Shown: piece after piece, positions 23,150-35,458 of the stretch
Position numbering within the stretch: position 1 is the first letter of the stretch
How the letters are laid out: each line of letters begins with the position of its first letter
From: Maratus speciosus
Lineage: Eukaryota > Arthropoda > Arachnida > Araneae > Salticidae
Length of the DNA: 64,000 nt
NCBI GenBank assembly: GCA_963932465.1
Contig: OZ010794.1
Coordinates: forward strand, 216,344,473 to 216,408,472
Direction: 5' to 3'
The notes under the pieces: generated by a model
What the model saw: the letters and a program-made list of their open reading frames with translations, nothing else
Databases searched by the model: none
Told to the model about the DNA's origin: nothing
Translations under genes and position numbers: made by a program

Positions 23150-23382
23150 GACTCAAAGGGGCGCACAAACGCCGAAAAAAATCCGCCGATGACAGCTGCC
23201 ATTATTATCTCCGCGCGTAGGCCTTGTATTCAGAGAGTGGCAGTTTACATCCAAGTCCTACAACTGTTCTAAAAATCTACAACTGTTTATAAATCTACGA
23301 AATTTTGTTTTCGAAATAGTGGTAATCCAAAATGTAAACACGTGCCAAGTCATGTTACTAGTGCAAACATACGGAACAATTT
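23150..23382. repeat. Unclassified repeat fragment
   Basis: GTAGGCCTTGTATTCAGAGA and following bases resemble 49908-49955. No boundaries found. Confidence 0.35.
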
Positions 23383-24174
23383 TTAACCCTTTGCATTCAA
23401 GAGGTGACTCTAATTAACAATTAGTGTTGCCAGGTTGGTGCGAAAATCAGGGCTCCAAATACTGTTTACACCACTAATTCTTTACAATGAATTTCGCCTT
23501 CTTTAATCGCAGATAATTTTGCCTTTAAATAAGACGAAAAAAATTACTTTAAAATACTGGTGTCTAGAACATTTGGTGCCCCTTTTTACGCGGGACATTT
23601 GGCAATACTAAACACAAGTGACAATTCTAACCCTTTCAAGGGAGGTGGTATATTTATGAAACCACTTAATTTTAATTCGGGAATGCCACATTGGCATCAG
23701 ATTTTTATTATAAAGTTTATTGTGTACGTGAAATATAGCTATACTTCTTTTTTGCAAATATATTTGTTCTTTAATTCGGGTGCCAATCATTCATTTTGAT
23801 ATTTTAGCTATGGAAATCCCTGAAAGGGTTAATACTTAGCATATTATTGAGGTAAAATTTCCAGTTATTTTCTTGGAAGTTCATTTTGAAACTACAGATA
23901 GGCATCACAGAATACATTTTATGCTAACGAAAATTATATTATATAAATGATAAAACGTAGCTTATAACCCCAAGGGGCACAAATTACCCACTTAGTAGAG
24001 AATCGCCATTATACGCAGGATTACGTTTGATTCTTTAATAACAATCTTGGTAACTATGATTTTTTTGTTGTTGTTTTAAAGACCAAATATAAGCAATTTT
24101 TAATTTTAGTATACCCATTGTAAGCAACTAACTGTATTGGCGAGTGAGAATCACCTCTCGATTGCAAAAGGTAA
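23383..24174 (+). mobile_element. TTAA element (CCCTTTGCATTCAAGAGGTGA ends), with nested MITE
   Basis: TTAACCCTTTGCATTCAAG then AGGTGACTC at the left; GAATCACCTCTCGATTGC then AAAAGGTAA at the right, inverted over about 28 bp with a few mismatches. The right TTAA has decayed to GTAA. Holds MITE 23627-23832; the remainder is about 590 bp. TAACCCCAAGGGGCAC at 23965 hints at a further decayed insertion. Confidence 0.75.
23627..23832 (+). mobile_element. TTAA MITE, family G (CCCTTTCAAGGGAGG), nested
   Basis: CTAACCCTTTCAAGGGAGG at the left, GAAATCCCTGAAAGGGTTAA at the right, 206 bp. Shares ATGAAACCACTTAATTTTAA with 56538-56756. Confidence 0.83.
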
Positions 24175-24378
24175 AAAAAGAATGACGAAATAACAAAATT
24201 TGTATTATTGCTTTGTGATTTTATTTCATTGAAAACTAAATATTTTTAGTAAACGAATTGTTTAAAGATTAACACTTTTATTACAATAAAGGATTGGTAG
24301 CTACTATTTTCATATTCAGCTGTATCACAACTTACAAAATATTTCTTTATGATAGATGTATCTTTAAATATTCTATTA

Positions 24379-25750
24379 CAGTCGTGGCCAAAAGTTTAGG
24401 ATCACTGTGCAGAAACTAGCGTTTTTACAATTGAAACCACTGATAACGTCATAAATCAAATCGATTACTTCAGATGGCGCATTCCGTCTGGAAATGGAGT
24501 ACTGTATTTACTTTTCGTTTGATCTTTGAGTAATAAACGTCGCAGACGCAATAGTTGCTTGTTTTAAGAGTTTTGAAAACCTATGAAAATGGGTCGAAAA
24601 TCGTCAGTTTCTGAAGCTCAGCGTGCATAAATTGTTATCCTTCATAATGAAGGATATTCAGAACGATTAATTAGTGAACTAGTAAGACATAGTAAGAATT
24701 CAGTTCACAATGAGATCAAGAAATTTAAAGAAACAGGGACTTACATTGATGCCAAAAGGTGTGGTCGACCTCCTAAAGCCACACCTAGGGATGACCATGT
24801 CATTAGGAGCATAGCAGTTCGTTCTCCAATGAGTTCCGCAAGCAAGATACGGTCAGTACTGCTTGCAAAAGGTGCGGATGTCAGTTGTAGAACAGGCGTT
24901 TGCTCGACGACTTTCATTTAAAATCCCATAAACCTGCGAAAAAACCCAGGTTAACAGCGGCCATGACAGCTAAGCGCTTGGACTTTGCCAATAAACATGC
25001 CAAATGGACAATTCTTCAGTGGCAACGGGCTTTTTTTCGATTGAATCTACCATACAGTAGCTCTCTAGACTCAAGTACTATGTCCATAGACCTCCTAAAA
25101 AGCGATTCGATTCACTTTACAGACTGTTAAACACTTTCCAAGTCTCGATTTGGGGTGGAATGACAGTGAACGGAACGGTTGCATTGTTCTTCCTACCACC
25201 AGGGACGACTATGAATGGCAAAAAATACGTAGATTTGTTGAACGAGAAGTTAGAATTACACATGACGGTTCATAAATGAACAATTTTTATGCATGATGGT
25301 GCACCATGTCATCGCTCTAAAATTGTTACTCAGTTCTTGAAGACGAAGAAAATTCAGATGTTTGACTGGGCTGGAAACAGTCCCGATTTGAATCCAATTG
25401 AAAACTTATGGACCCTCTTAAAGCACAAGGTCTCTGAGAAACAGCCAACAAGTGCTAATGAACTGGAAAAAGAATTAAGGAAGTTTGGGTGAAAGAATTA
25501 TCAGCTGCATACTGCCGAAGTCTGGTAGAGAGCATGCCAAAACGTTTGCAGGCCGTAATGAAAGCTAATGGCGGACCAACAAAATATTGATTTTTCTGTA
25601 AAATTTGTGTTTAATGTCTGTGATTTATATGCGTAGAAATGTAATATTCATGTAATAAACAGAGTTTATAATTTTACTAACGAGTAAGTATTAAATTTTT
25701 TGTCTGGATCTTAATTTTCAGTGGTGGTTCTAAACTTGTGGCCACGACTG
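24379..25750 (+). mobile_element. Tc1-like transposon, full length but inactive
   Basis: Inverted ends CAGTCGTGGCCAAAAGTTTA and the complement of CAGTCGTGGCCACAAGTTTA, bounded by TA, about 1372 bp. It encloses one transposase gene with several disabling changes. Structure and length are normal for Tc1 elements; ends are short inverted repeats of about 30 bp. Confidence 0.92.
24583..25590 (+). pseudogene. Tc1-like DD34E transposase pseudogene
   Basis: Starts at an ATG giving MKMGRKSSVSEAQRA, then a stop. N-terminal paired-type helix-turn-helix: ILHNEGYSERLISELV, then SVHNEIKKFKETG and the GRPPKATPRDD linker. Around 24890 the frame shifts; SHKPAKKPRLTAAMTAKRL continues. The first catalytic region reads FSIES instead of the usual FSDES, so the first Asp appears lost, and a stop follows soon after. 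Another shift leads to the second Asp in FMHDGAPCHRS and the Glu in NSPDLNPIENLW, 34 residues apart. The C-terminus SLVESMPKRLQAVMKANGG ends at 25590. At least three stops or shifts make it non-functional in cis. Confidence 0.92.
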
Positions 25751-25867
25751 TATATATGCATATTAGATAATATTTTACAAAACTAAGTTCGAAAAGTATA
25801 AATTATTGTACTGGAAAGTCGAAGTCCCAAGCCGTATTCAGAGGGTTAATTTTAAAAAGGGTACCTC

Positions 25868-26317
25868 TTAACCCTTTAATGCGCAGCTTTGCATATATGC
25901 AAACAACAGTGTTTTGAATTTAATAGATTTTTTTCATTCGTACATACTTAATTCGCACCAGAAAATTAAAATAGCAATTTCTGCTTTAACACTAGAACCG
26001 CCGTAGTGGTCATTTTGACCTCTAATAAATGAAAATATATGAATTCGAACAGGAATTTTTTTTTTCAAAAAAGGTAAATATATATCAGGGAGAAATTAGT
26101 TAAATAAGTAAGTTAAATAGTTTTAAATAAAATTTCTGGTGTAAAATATTTTTATAACACTTAGGTAAAATTTCGGGCGGTTCTAATGTTAATTAATAAC
26201 AGACATTCCGTATTTAAATAAAGCAAAATTAACCGTTGAAACTTTCTGGTGTAAAGTCAGATTCTCTGAACTACGTAATTTCTAGAACGTATTCTATCAT
26301 GGGAATTAAAGGGTTAA
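25868..26317 (+). mobile_element. TTAA MITE (CCCTTTAATGCGCAGC), with nested MITE
   Basis: TTAACCCTTTAATGCGCAGC at the left, GGGAATTAAAGGGTTAA at the right. Holds 25986-26192; about 247 bp without it. The core TTTAAATAAAGCAAAATT lies at 26213-26230 and TTTCTGGTG at 26244-26252. Confidence 0.82.
25986..26192 (+). mobile_element. TTAA MITE, family B, nested
   Basis: TTAACACTAGAACCGCCG at the left, CGGGCGGTTCTAATGTTAA at the right, 207 bp, inside 25868-26317. Confidence 0.87.
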
Positions 26318-26728
26318 ATGTTAAGTGTTATAAAATAAATAATTATATAAAATAAGGGATTTAGAAACATACTTCTTAAAATGTTTACTAATTTGCAAGA
26401 TTTAGCGTAAAACAGCCAAACGACAGTAGTTTTTACTTATATTGCAGATGTGCAACAGAAGAAAAGATTGACGTATTATAGGGAAAATGTATCTCTGATT
26501 TTTTTTTTTATATTTTTCCTGGGTAATAAACCTTTCAGAGAATCATATATAATTTTTCGAAACAAAATAAAAAATAGCACATTTAACGGTTAAATGCAGG
26601 TTGGACAGCTGCCAGGAAATTTTTCTGACGAAACACCTAAATTTTCCTATTGAAAATTTCTCCTTTTTTAATTGCTTGAGTAAATTGAATTTAGTATCTT
26701 AATAAGTTTTGGGTAGATTACTATTTTA

Positions 26729-27060
26729 ATGAATCATTCGGGCATGCGCAAAAAAAAAAAAGCTGCCAATCTTTAGTTTATTTTATTTTGTTTTTTCAAT
26801 GCAATTTGTACCAGAAAAATTGTATTGAAAAAATGATCTTATTTTAATTAGAATCGATCTAGAACCTTTAAAAATGTAAAACTTTTTTTCATTATCAAAA
26901 TTTCAAAACATAATCGATTAAAAAAGTTACGAGGTTGGCAAGTATGAATTTTTTTTCCTTATTAAAATACTGATAGTATATTTCATATAATAAAATATTT
27001 AATTAAAAATAAATAGAAAGCTTGGTAACTATGCTTTTGCGCATGCCAGAATGATTCATT
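26729..27060. mobile_element. Inverted-end MITE (ATCATTCGGGCATGCGC)
   Basis: Left AATGAATCATTCGGGCATG then CGCAAAA; right TTTTGCGCATGCCAG then AATGATTCATT. Inner sequence GCTGCCAATCTTTAG and CTTGGTAACTATGC may extend the inverted pairing. The target duplication is ambiguous because the outermost bases are themselves palindromic. Confidence 0.65.
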
Positions 27061-27635
27061 CTGTCCATCACTGATCTTAACCCTCTCATCACCGTGAGCC
27101 TCATATGAGGCTCCTACTTCAAATTGCAATATTTGAAAAAAAAATAGTTTTGTTAATTCCAGCACCTAATAGTGATAGCATATGGCTATACATTTACTAT
27201 TATGACTTTAGTTACGTTTCAGCATTTAACAATAATGTTAATAAAAGTTTTATTAATTATTAGTAAACCGTTGGCGTTTCTTTTAATTCCAACACATGTT
27301 TCTCAAAACCTCTCTCAAAATGCACATCACAATGTTTTTTAAATTAATATTAAAGTTAAGTATAAATAAATAAATAAGCCGTGTAACGTTTCGAGATTTC
27401 TCTGAAAAAAACTAAAAACTGCAATATGTGTATTGCTCACAGAGTTTTAAAAAATACCTTTATCTTTTCATAAACTGACAGTTGATCATAAACTGTCAGA
27501 CAGTTTCATAAACTGTCCGAGATGACATGTGACAGGATGAAAGAAATAAAGGATTCTTTCAGATAACTATGGTTGCCCGAGGACATACAAAATAAACAAA
27601 CAAAAGAAGAATTATGCTTCAAGGATAGATTATGA
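27061..27635. other. AT-rich DNA with orphan TTAA-type end
   Basis: TTAACCCTCTCATCACCGTG with the following palindrome GAGCCTCATATGAGGCTC at 27077-27113 looks like a MITE left end; no partner end found. Confidence 0.4.
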
Positions 27636-27764
27636 AACACTTTCCTATACATTCAGAATACTGTAATGAAGCGTCACTATTTAATAATGTGAAGCATGAT
27701 ATTTAACCCCTTAACTGTCGCATTAAATTACGGTTTAAAAATTCAAACTGGATATTGACGCCAC

Positions 27765-27830
<66 letters not shown>

Positions 27831-30361
27831 ACATATATATATATATATATATATTCATCTCATTCAATGACAGGTAAAATGATACCATAATAAAACCAAT
27901 TACACTATTTTATGAAACTGGTGGGAATCAAACTATCAGAATAAAAGACACAGATCGTGAATATCACGGTAGCGAGAATTAAGGGTTAGAGTAACCAATA
28001 TAGAAGATGCATAACGTATTTGAAAACACAACTTCAGCATTTAACCCTTAAGTCGGAAAAACACTTAGCTTAGTTAGAAAAGTATAACAAAGTTCAAAAT
28101 TCTCCAAAGCATCTTCCGTTAATAAACGGCTATGTACATGAATTCTTTTGCGCAACAATTTATATGATCTCTATAATTTATACAAAACCAGTTGTAAGCA
28201 AAAATTTATGTAACCTTAAAAATGTATACCACAACGGAAAACGCACTTCCTGCAATTATCGGGCATAGACTCTACTGTAGCCATATTCTTTTCCATGTTA
28301 CATGTAAAGTAAAATAACAACAAATGCAATGGACACCATATTCTTCAGTAATCATCGTGTAGAGTAGCTTAGTGATGTATTTAAAATTCAATATTTTTGA
28401 AATGGTGCATCATCATTAAAATACACTGCAAACGCTTTACCTCCATAGACCACAACGCTACTGAATTAGTTTGAGCGTCCCTGTAAATGAACTCTAAATG
28501 CTATATACTTCATTTTCAATAGAGAACACATGTCATAGTAAACCTTAACCCATATATATTATTTTCTTGGCAATCCGAATATATTTATGCAAGCTAGAGT
28601 AAGGAAATACAGACAGATTGCCAGACAAATCGTAGTCATAAACATTTTACAACATAATTGGGAATATTTAATAAGAAAGAAAACAAACATTCATTAAGCG
28701 TTGATTATTTAAAAAAATCCAAAAGATTCATAATGCTATAAAAAAATTCCCAGTTTAATAAAGTGATGTCTAAGTTAACAATTTCGAAAACAAATAATCC
28801 CTTTCTAAACTCAATTTCAGCAATTTTCATCTATAATAAAAAAATATACAAATTGGTTTGTGAAACTCAGTATAGATCTAAAGAGTTTTATATAGATTAC
28901 ATAGCACGCTAAAATTTACTAGTTCATTCATGAACCAGTTGAACATTCTTTTCACCAGTTCCTGTTAATAAATAAAAAGGTACAAGAATTCTTTTGTCCA
29001 GCCTCGTATGTGATGTACGGAATTTATATACAAGTAATATGGAAACAAAATATTTTTAATTTAGAAAATGAACTGCAAGTTAAAACGCACTTTCAGCAAT
29101 TGTTGCTGATATTAAGGTATGTGCATACTCTTAAATCGCTGTTTTTGTGAAAATTTTCGATTTTGCTTTTATTATTTTAAATTAAACTTTAAACATTAGG
29201 ATTTTTAAAATGCCTTATATTTCGTTCGGCGATAAATAGAAGCAAAGTTTTATCCAAAATATAAACCGGAAATGAACTTTTTGAAACCGGAAGTGACCGT
29301 TTAAAAAGCCACAGAAATATAAATAATACATTTTACTACACAAATATATAATATATAAACAAATATATAAACACCTACAAATATGTTGGATTTTAAAGTT
29401 GTAAATTTTATGTACTGTATCAGAATCTTAATTTGCGTTTTCTGGAAAACTACTTTTCCATCGTGCACGTATACAAGAAACAACATTTCTCAAAAAGTTT
29501 TTAAGATATTGAAATAAAATTTTGTAACAAGTTTTTGCTCATTTATTGATATGTTATGAAGCAAAATATAGCTTGTAAGTATGTATATATTAATCTAAGA
29601 GCTATTTATATTAAAAAATACACATATTTAACAATAAAATCCTGTTTTGCGTACAACATTTGGCACGTATTTGTAAATTTAAGAGGTATTACAAATATTT
29701 TGCTTCATAACAGAGGTTTGTGGTTTTCTGATCTATTGTTGAAAAAAAAGTGAAATACATTGAATAGATTTCGTTATAGAAAAGTTTGGCATAAACGCAA
29801 TTCTTTACGAAATTTTGAATAAATATTCCCCAAATTTGAAAAGTTAAGTAAAAGTTCTTAAACAAACTATGTGAATTAATAGTTTTGTTCCCTGTTTTAA
29901 CTAAAAACACATGTGTGTGATAAAAATTACATATTTTTCAAGAAAAGTGTCCCGAAGGTAGGCAAATAGTTCACGAATAATTTTTTGTGTCCTTGTAAAT
30001 GAACTATAAATGTTACGCTCACCATATTCTACAGTAAACAATTTGTAGTGCACTGGAGTGCTGTATATAAGTTTCAATATGTTTCAAATACTTTAACCTC
30101 AATAAAATATATTGCAAACGAAATTACACATTAGATAATAATGTAACGAACTTCTTTTGAGTTGTTCATGTTAACGAACTGCATATGCTACATACCTCAT
30201 TTTCAATACGAATAAGTCACAGAAATCCTCAATTACATACAAGAATTACGCTGTAATCCGACTATATTTAAGAGTGATATAGCGTGGACTAACTGTCGGC
30301 CAGACAGACGACAAGGGCAAACCAAATTCATAAACCTTATTCAGCCATGTTGCAAAGTATT
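27636..30361 (-). mobile_element. Reverse copies of the tandem-interior element
   Basis: GATTATGAAACACTTTCC at 27627-27645 is the complement of the right end of 7549-8853. Complements of the GTCTGTC-rich left end occur near 28611-28653 and again at 30295-30361. This suggests two copies in tandem, 27636-28653 and a second ending at 30361. The interior shows CCTTGTAAATGAACTATAAA-type units in the opposite sense. A TTAA MITE interrupts the first copy. Frames at 29301-29910 are not genes. Confidence 0.6.
27703..27989 (+). mobile_element. TTAA MITE, family H (CCCCTTAACTGTCGC), with AT expansion
   Basis: TTAACCCCTTAACTGTCGC at the left, GCGAGAATTAAGGGTTAG at the right (last base decayed). About 85 bp of AT repeat (27768-27852) sits in the middle. 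Family H elsewhere: 57080 and, more distantly, 52225. Confidence 0.83.
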
Positions 30362-31567
30362 AAAGAAGTCTAATTACTATTTAATTTAGTCTTTCATGTA
30401 CCAAAAATTATGATAACAGAAAAATCACACGAAACATTCGCAACAACTTTGATACATTAAAGTGTTATTTCATTTATTCCAATATAATACCTTATCAATT
30501 ATTCTAATGAATGCTCTGAAAATTTTAAAGGTCAGCAGAGATTAGTAAATAAGCTTCAGTATCTACGTTAGGCAGAAATATTTTAAATAAGAAGTGTTTC
30601 AGAGAGACATTAAAATTAAATTATCTGAAATTAGAAACATATCTGTCTGTAAATAAATCTTTTAGGCATATCTTTAACTCAATAAAACTGATATTAATTC
30701 GTGATTCGTCCCTGTGTCTTTACAGTTTACTTATCTATCTAAATATTAGACCGTTTAAAAAAAGACAATTTCATTCGGAATAGCACATAAGGAAGATTAG
30801 GACAGCTGTAGTTTGTTTACATAAAATTGCACTTCAAATTTTGCACATATAGATACATTTAAGGAAAATTCTATTCAAGCACTTATTAAATGAATACGTA
30901 AAACTTTACTCTTATTACTTAAGGAAAGCTTCAAAAGTAACTATTTTTATCCGCTTTTAATCTAAATTAAAAGGAATGACACACAGCCCCGATTTCAAGT
31001 TCTTAAATCAAAACTTCAAATTGCTTTTAAAACTAAATGAAACTTATAGAGCATATCTTCATTGTCTCGGTTTTTAAATGGATAACTATTTTGAACTTAA
31101 ATGAGTGCTTAAAAGAGGTCACATATTTTCAAAGTGATAGTATAGAATATATTTCATATAATAATTATAGAATTCATTTAAATTTAACAGTTAATAAAAT
31201 TATTAATTAAACTTTTATTATGAAATTACTTGACTGTTTATAGAGATTAACTTCAAGTGTTTTAAGTAGAAAAGATTTCACATGCTCAGAGTGTTACATA
31301 ATAATGTAACGAACTTCTTTTGAGTGTTCATGTTAACGAACTGTATATGCTACATACCTCATTCCCAATGCGAATAAGCCACATAAATCGTTATTTAGTT
31401 AAGTTGCTAAGTTAATAGTTAAAAACTTATCTAAAAGTAAAAATAAAAATAAAAGTAGTCAGTACCTCAGTAAGCTAAGTAAAAATAAATATATGAATAA
31501 CTATGATCTAAATATCATTGAGAAAAATTGGTAGCAGTCAAAATGGCTACTCGCAGGCTTTCTAGTG
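30362..31567. other. AT-rich DNA with a fragment of the tandem-interior element
   Basis: 31290-31390 repeats GTAACGAACTTCTTTTGAGT and ATATGCTACATACCTCATT from 30140-30200. The rest shows no gene or bounded element. TTTCTAGTGTTAA just before 31568 looks like a family B right end. Confidence 0.5.
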
Positions 31568-31879
31568 TTAACCTGAGTGGAATACTGACAATTGGTTTCG
31601 TTGAATCAAGATAAAACTGAAGTCAATTCTTTGAAAGTAATACTTTCCGCAGCTGTAGATAACTGTAAATAGGAAAGATCCATAAAGATCCTTAAAAAAC
31701 ACAATTGACGATTTATATAAAGATGGAAGAGCAGTGAAATCCACAATTGAAAAAACAATAATATATATATATATATATATGAATAACTATAATATAACAA
31801 TATTTGGTAATATACTGAAGCAAATTTTAACCACGTTAGCTAAATATATCTAATTAATACGTAATCTATAATAAGCTCT

Positions 31880-32090
31880 TCGCGTACCACACTCACTCGG
31901 TCCAATGGACCGGATAGGTACGTTCAAAATATTTAATCAAAACAGAAATTTCTTTAAAATAAATTAAATATATGTACCAGACAATATTAAATTAAATAAA
32001 TAAGTTAAATAGTTTTAAATAAAAATTCTGGCTTAATGTATTTTAATAATTACCCGAGTAAAGTTTTTAGTAGCTCGAGGGTTGATTAAT
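31880..32090 (-). mobile_element. Decayed TTAA MITE, family A
   Basis: CGGTCCAATGGACCGGATAG, ACAGAAATTTCTTTAAAATA and TAGTAGCTCGAGGGTTGA follow the family A order, but both TTAA ends are lost. Old copy inside 31568-32755. Confidence 0.7.
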
Positions 32091-32255
32091 TGTGGACGTT
32101 TTTGTTTAAAAAATCATTGCATAAATTCAGAAAGCTTGATATTTTCCATATAGTTATTTTCGAAAGTATTTGAAAGGTTGATGGGGAATACGTGGAACAT
32201 TTAAGGGTTGAACGGAAATATAACAATAATCAATTTTTTTCAATGATAGTTAGAT

Positions 32256-32460
32256 CATAGTTATTCATATATTTATTTTTACTTAATTTACTTAGGTACT
32301 TACTATTTTTACTTTTATTTTTACCTTTATTTTACTTAACTTACATATTTCAGTACTTACTACTTTTACATTTACATTTACATTTACTTCTACTTAACTT
32401 AACTTACTTAATAAATTACCTACTACTTCCATTTTACTTAATTAACTGCCCTTTACGCTT
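32256..32460. repeat. Low-complexity TTTAC/ACTTA repeat
   Basis: Many degenerate ACTTA and TTTACA units. A reverse counterpart of AAGTAAAAATAAAAA units lies at 31435-31490, just outside the TTAA element's left end. An AT run lies at 32812-32836. Confidence 0.7.
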
Positions 32461-32813
32461 GTCACATGCATTTATTTACGAAAGAATTTGAAGGGTCGAA
32501 GGTAAATATGATAATATTCAAAGATTGTTATATTCATATCAAGTTATTCATATATATATATATTATTGTTTTTGCAAGTGTAGATTTCATTGCTCTTCCC
32601 TCTTTATATAAATCGTCAATTGTGTTTTTAATGATCTATATTGATTTTTCCCATTTACAATTATCTACAGCTGGGGAAAGTATTGCTTTCAAAGAATTGA
32701 CGTCAGTTTTATCTTGATTCAAGGAAACGAATCGTCAGTATTCCACTCAAGTTAATGATGTCAATGTCATATCACAAATTGTGGATAACATCGTTTTTCG
32801 CTTTGACACTAAT

Positions 32814-32845
<32 letters not shown>

Positions 32846-33135
32846 ATCTATTGTCTAGTTTCCTATGATTTATAGTTGGCTGGTTCAATAGGGTTTTTGT
32901 AGTGTAAGTTACAGAGTTGATAACTGTTATTCTTGTTGCCCACGGTTATTTGTGCTTGGTTTTGTTTGGCTTTATTCAATTAAGATTGAATTAATTGATT
33001 CAAATATATCCGATAAAATAAGACACATTTTTCCAATCAAAAAAACTGGTATACAAAAATCGTAGCATGTGACTTATACTACAAGTACTAATGGAAAAAG
33101 CCAGTTAATAATTGCAAAAAGTTTTATCATAAGTA

Positions 33136-34427
33136 CAGTCGTGAAAACGAAAAAAAAAAGTAAACACCCCCTACTAACTCCTCAACAAATTATCGTAGAA
33201 GAAAGTTATTGGCACCGAACAATTGGAAATAAAGTCTACTTTTAAATGATGTATTTAAAATTTGCTTAGGGGGTCATCTACATATTAAAACGAACCCAAA
33301 CTTTATTTTTTTCAATGGCAATACCCAATTTTAACAAGATATTTCAAATATACGGTTCAAACAATGCCTAGAAACCAAATTTCAAGTCATTTGAATGATA
33401 GGTTTTTGAATTATAAACATTCAAAATTTAGTACTCGTAATGTTAAATTACATTTTCATATTTTTATTTATTTCTCCTGAAATTATACTCCTAATGTGCT
33501 AATATTTTGTGTAGCAATAATAATAATATACCCAAATATAGATACGTTGAATTTGCAATTTTTATAATTTTATGATATGAATTATGAATTATGAAATTAA
33601 TATAAAAAAAATATGAATTGCAACCTACAATTTTTTTGATGGATTTATATTTATTAAGTCCTGCTTTATGGAAATCCAAAATTTCAAATTTTTCTACCTA
33701 GTAGTTTTCAAACTATGCTTAAAAACCGCTAAATGATGGTTTAACCCATTGAGGGGCGGTGGGATATATTTTATCTCCCGTACGAGTAATGAAAATTTGC
33801 ACCAGAAAAATTTTATGAAATTTAACTTTTCTAACTTTGGTGGAAAAAGTCGTAACATTGTTTTTCGTTATTTTGAAACAACATTTTTCTAAATTTCCGG
33901 TGGGAATTCCGCATTTCACAAATGCAATTGCCTGCCCCTCAAGGGGTTAAGGGGCCATCTATTATAGAAGTCACTAGATATTTTGAAATTTCTTCTGCTC
34001 TCCCATAATCTAACAGTCTTCAATGATTGCTTGATTAGCGCTTAAGATGCCTTGATCAAGAAGGAGGCTCTCTCGGTCAATAATCGAGTACCGAACTTCA
34101 ATTTGGATACAGCCCCTAAAATACGCTCGTTTTAAAATAATTAATTTCTCGGAAACTTATCGTACGGATTGCAAAAAATTTTTTTTGGCTAATTGAAGGA
34201 TGTAGTTTATGCTGTCAAAATTGTGTACTGCTATTAAAAAAAAAAAAAAAAAAAAAAAGTTATAGTTTGTTTTAATATGTAGAAAGCCCCCTAAGCAAAT
34301 TTTATATACATCATTTAAAAGTAGGCTTTATTTCCACTCGTTTGGTACCAGTAACTTTCTTCTACGATAATTTGTTGAGGAGTTAGTAGGGGGTGTTTAC
34401 TTTTTTTTTTTTTTTTTTCCACGACAG
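33136..34427. mobile_element. TA-flanked element with ~170-bp inverted ends
   Basis: Left CAGTCGTGAAAACG and right CGTGG-type end (CCACGACAG), flanked by TA. Arms pair through GTAAACACCCCCTACTAACT, AATTATCGTAGAAGAAAGTT and AAATTTGCTTAGGGGG. Contains TTAA MITE 33741-33950 and a poly-A at about 34235-34258. No transposase remains; Tc1/mariner-type is inferred from the TA target and CAGT ends. Confidence 0.8.
33741..33950 (+). mobile_element. TTAA MITE, family D, nested
   Basis: TTAACCCATTGAGGGGCGG at the left, GCCCCTCAAGGGGTTAA at the right, 210 bp, within the long-inverted-end element 33136-34427. Confidence 0.87.
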
Positions 34428-35262
34428 TACATCGCTATCAACTCTTCTTCTTTTTTGTGCAATTTAATTTTGTCTTATTTAAGTAGTAGATTACGGCTAC
34501 TCAAAAAGGTAAAATTTACTATAAAATGTTTGTGGTACATGATAAAATCAGTCCTTAAAAGTACTGTACCCGCCACAGAACATACATGCATTGCGAAAAC
34601 TTAGACTAGAGAGCTACGACAAACCCATGGATATTTAAAAAAAATAATAATACTTAGATTTTTCTGGTGTAAATTTTGGAAATTTGTAATAACAAATCCG
34701 TCCAATTTCTGATCTATCATCACAGTCTCCTGCCTGCAAAATATTACGATTAATCATAAAAAGTTTTCTCGACTTTTTAAAAGATCAGTATCCATGATTC
34801 CATTTTAGAGCAAATAATTAAAAAAATACTAGATTTTGAAAGGTATAGTATGAAATATGTTTCATTGCATAATTCTACTATGAATCTAATATCTGTAGCT
34901 TTGTTAATTTTGTAATGAGAAAATTTTGATTAAAGAATTTCCTTGGAAATAATCAAAGGCATAGATGTGAAAGAAAATTCTTCCAAAAAAGGAAAATTTC
35001 ATTGCAATCCATTTTTTTCACCATGTATTGTATTAATTTTAACAATGATAGAAATCAATGCAATCAAGTTTTTTTTTTTTTTTTTTGGTAATAATAAAGA
35101 AAAAAATCTGTAAGTATTAGCACAAAAAGGACTGTTCTTCCAAAACTGTAGTATATCTAGATCTCTATATACTAGAGAAACTGTAAACATAATATTCTGT
35201 GAACTTGTATGCTATATCGTTGGATCAATGGGGTATAGATATTAATGCATAATATTTCACAG
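34428..35262. other. AT-rich DNA, no gene seen
   Basis: Poly-T at about 35069-35086. No bounded element recognised. Confidence 0.5.
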
Positions 35263-35458
35263 CTGTGTTTGCAGTGGGCTACTTTTTTTCAAAATTCAGT
35301 TTTCTTAGTTGGCACCAATTTTTTTTGAAATCGTAAAACTCGTCTTATTTATTGTCGTATTAAGTAACACGAAAACTATTAAAACTTCACCAATATTAAA
35401 AAAGTGATGCCAATCAAGAAATCTGATTTAAAAAAAAGGTAGCCCACTGGCAACGCTG
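35263..35458. mobile_element. hAT-like hairpin MITE with perfect 8-bp duplication
   Basis: CTGTGTTTGCAGTGGGCTAC at the left, AGCCCACTGGCAACGCTG at the right. TTTCACAG occurs on both sides (35255-35262 and 35459-35466). 196 bp, non-coding, folding into a long imperfect hairpin. Confidence 0.88.

Larger units (their letters stand above)
31568..32755. mobile_element. TTAA element with ~230-bp inverted ends
   Basis: Left TTAACCTGAGTGGAATACTG and right CAGTATTCCACTCAAGTTAA; pairing continues through ATCAAGATAAAACTGA and TACAGCTG-type segments to about 31800 and 32527. Both arms hold AT runs. 1188 bp including a decayed family A MITE. Open frames in the arms (31606-31800, 32466-32717) are mirror copies of each other and not genes. 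Confidence 0.78.

Noticed and set aside
27077..27113. TTAACCCTCTCATCACCG with a GAGCCTCATATGAGGCTC palindrome, considered as a full TTAA MITE
   Set aside because: No partner right end found, so only noted as an orphan end.
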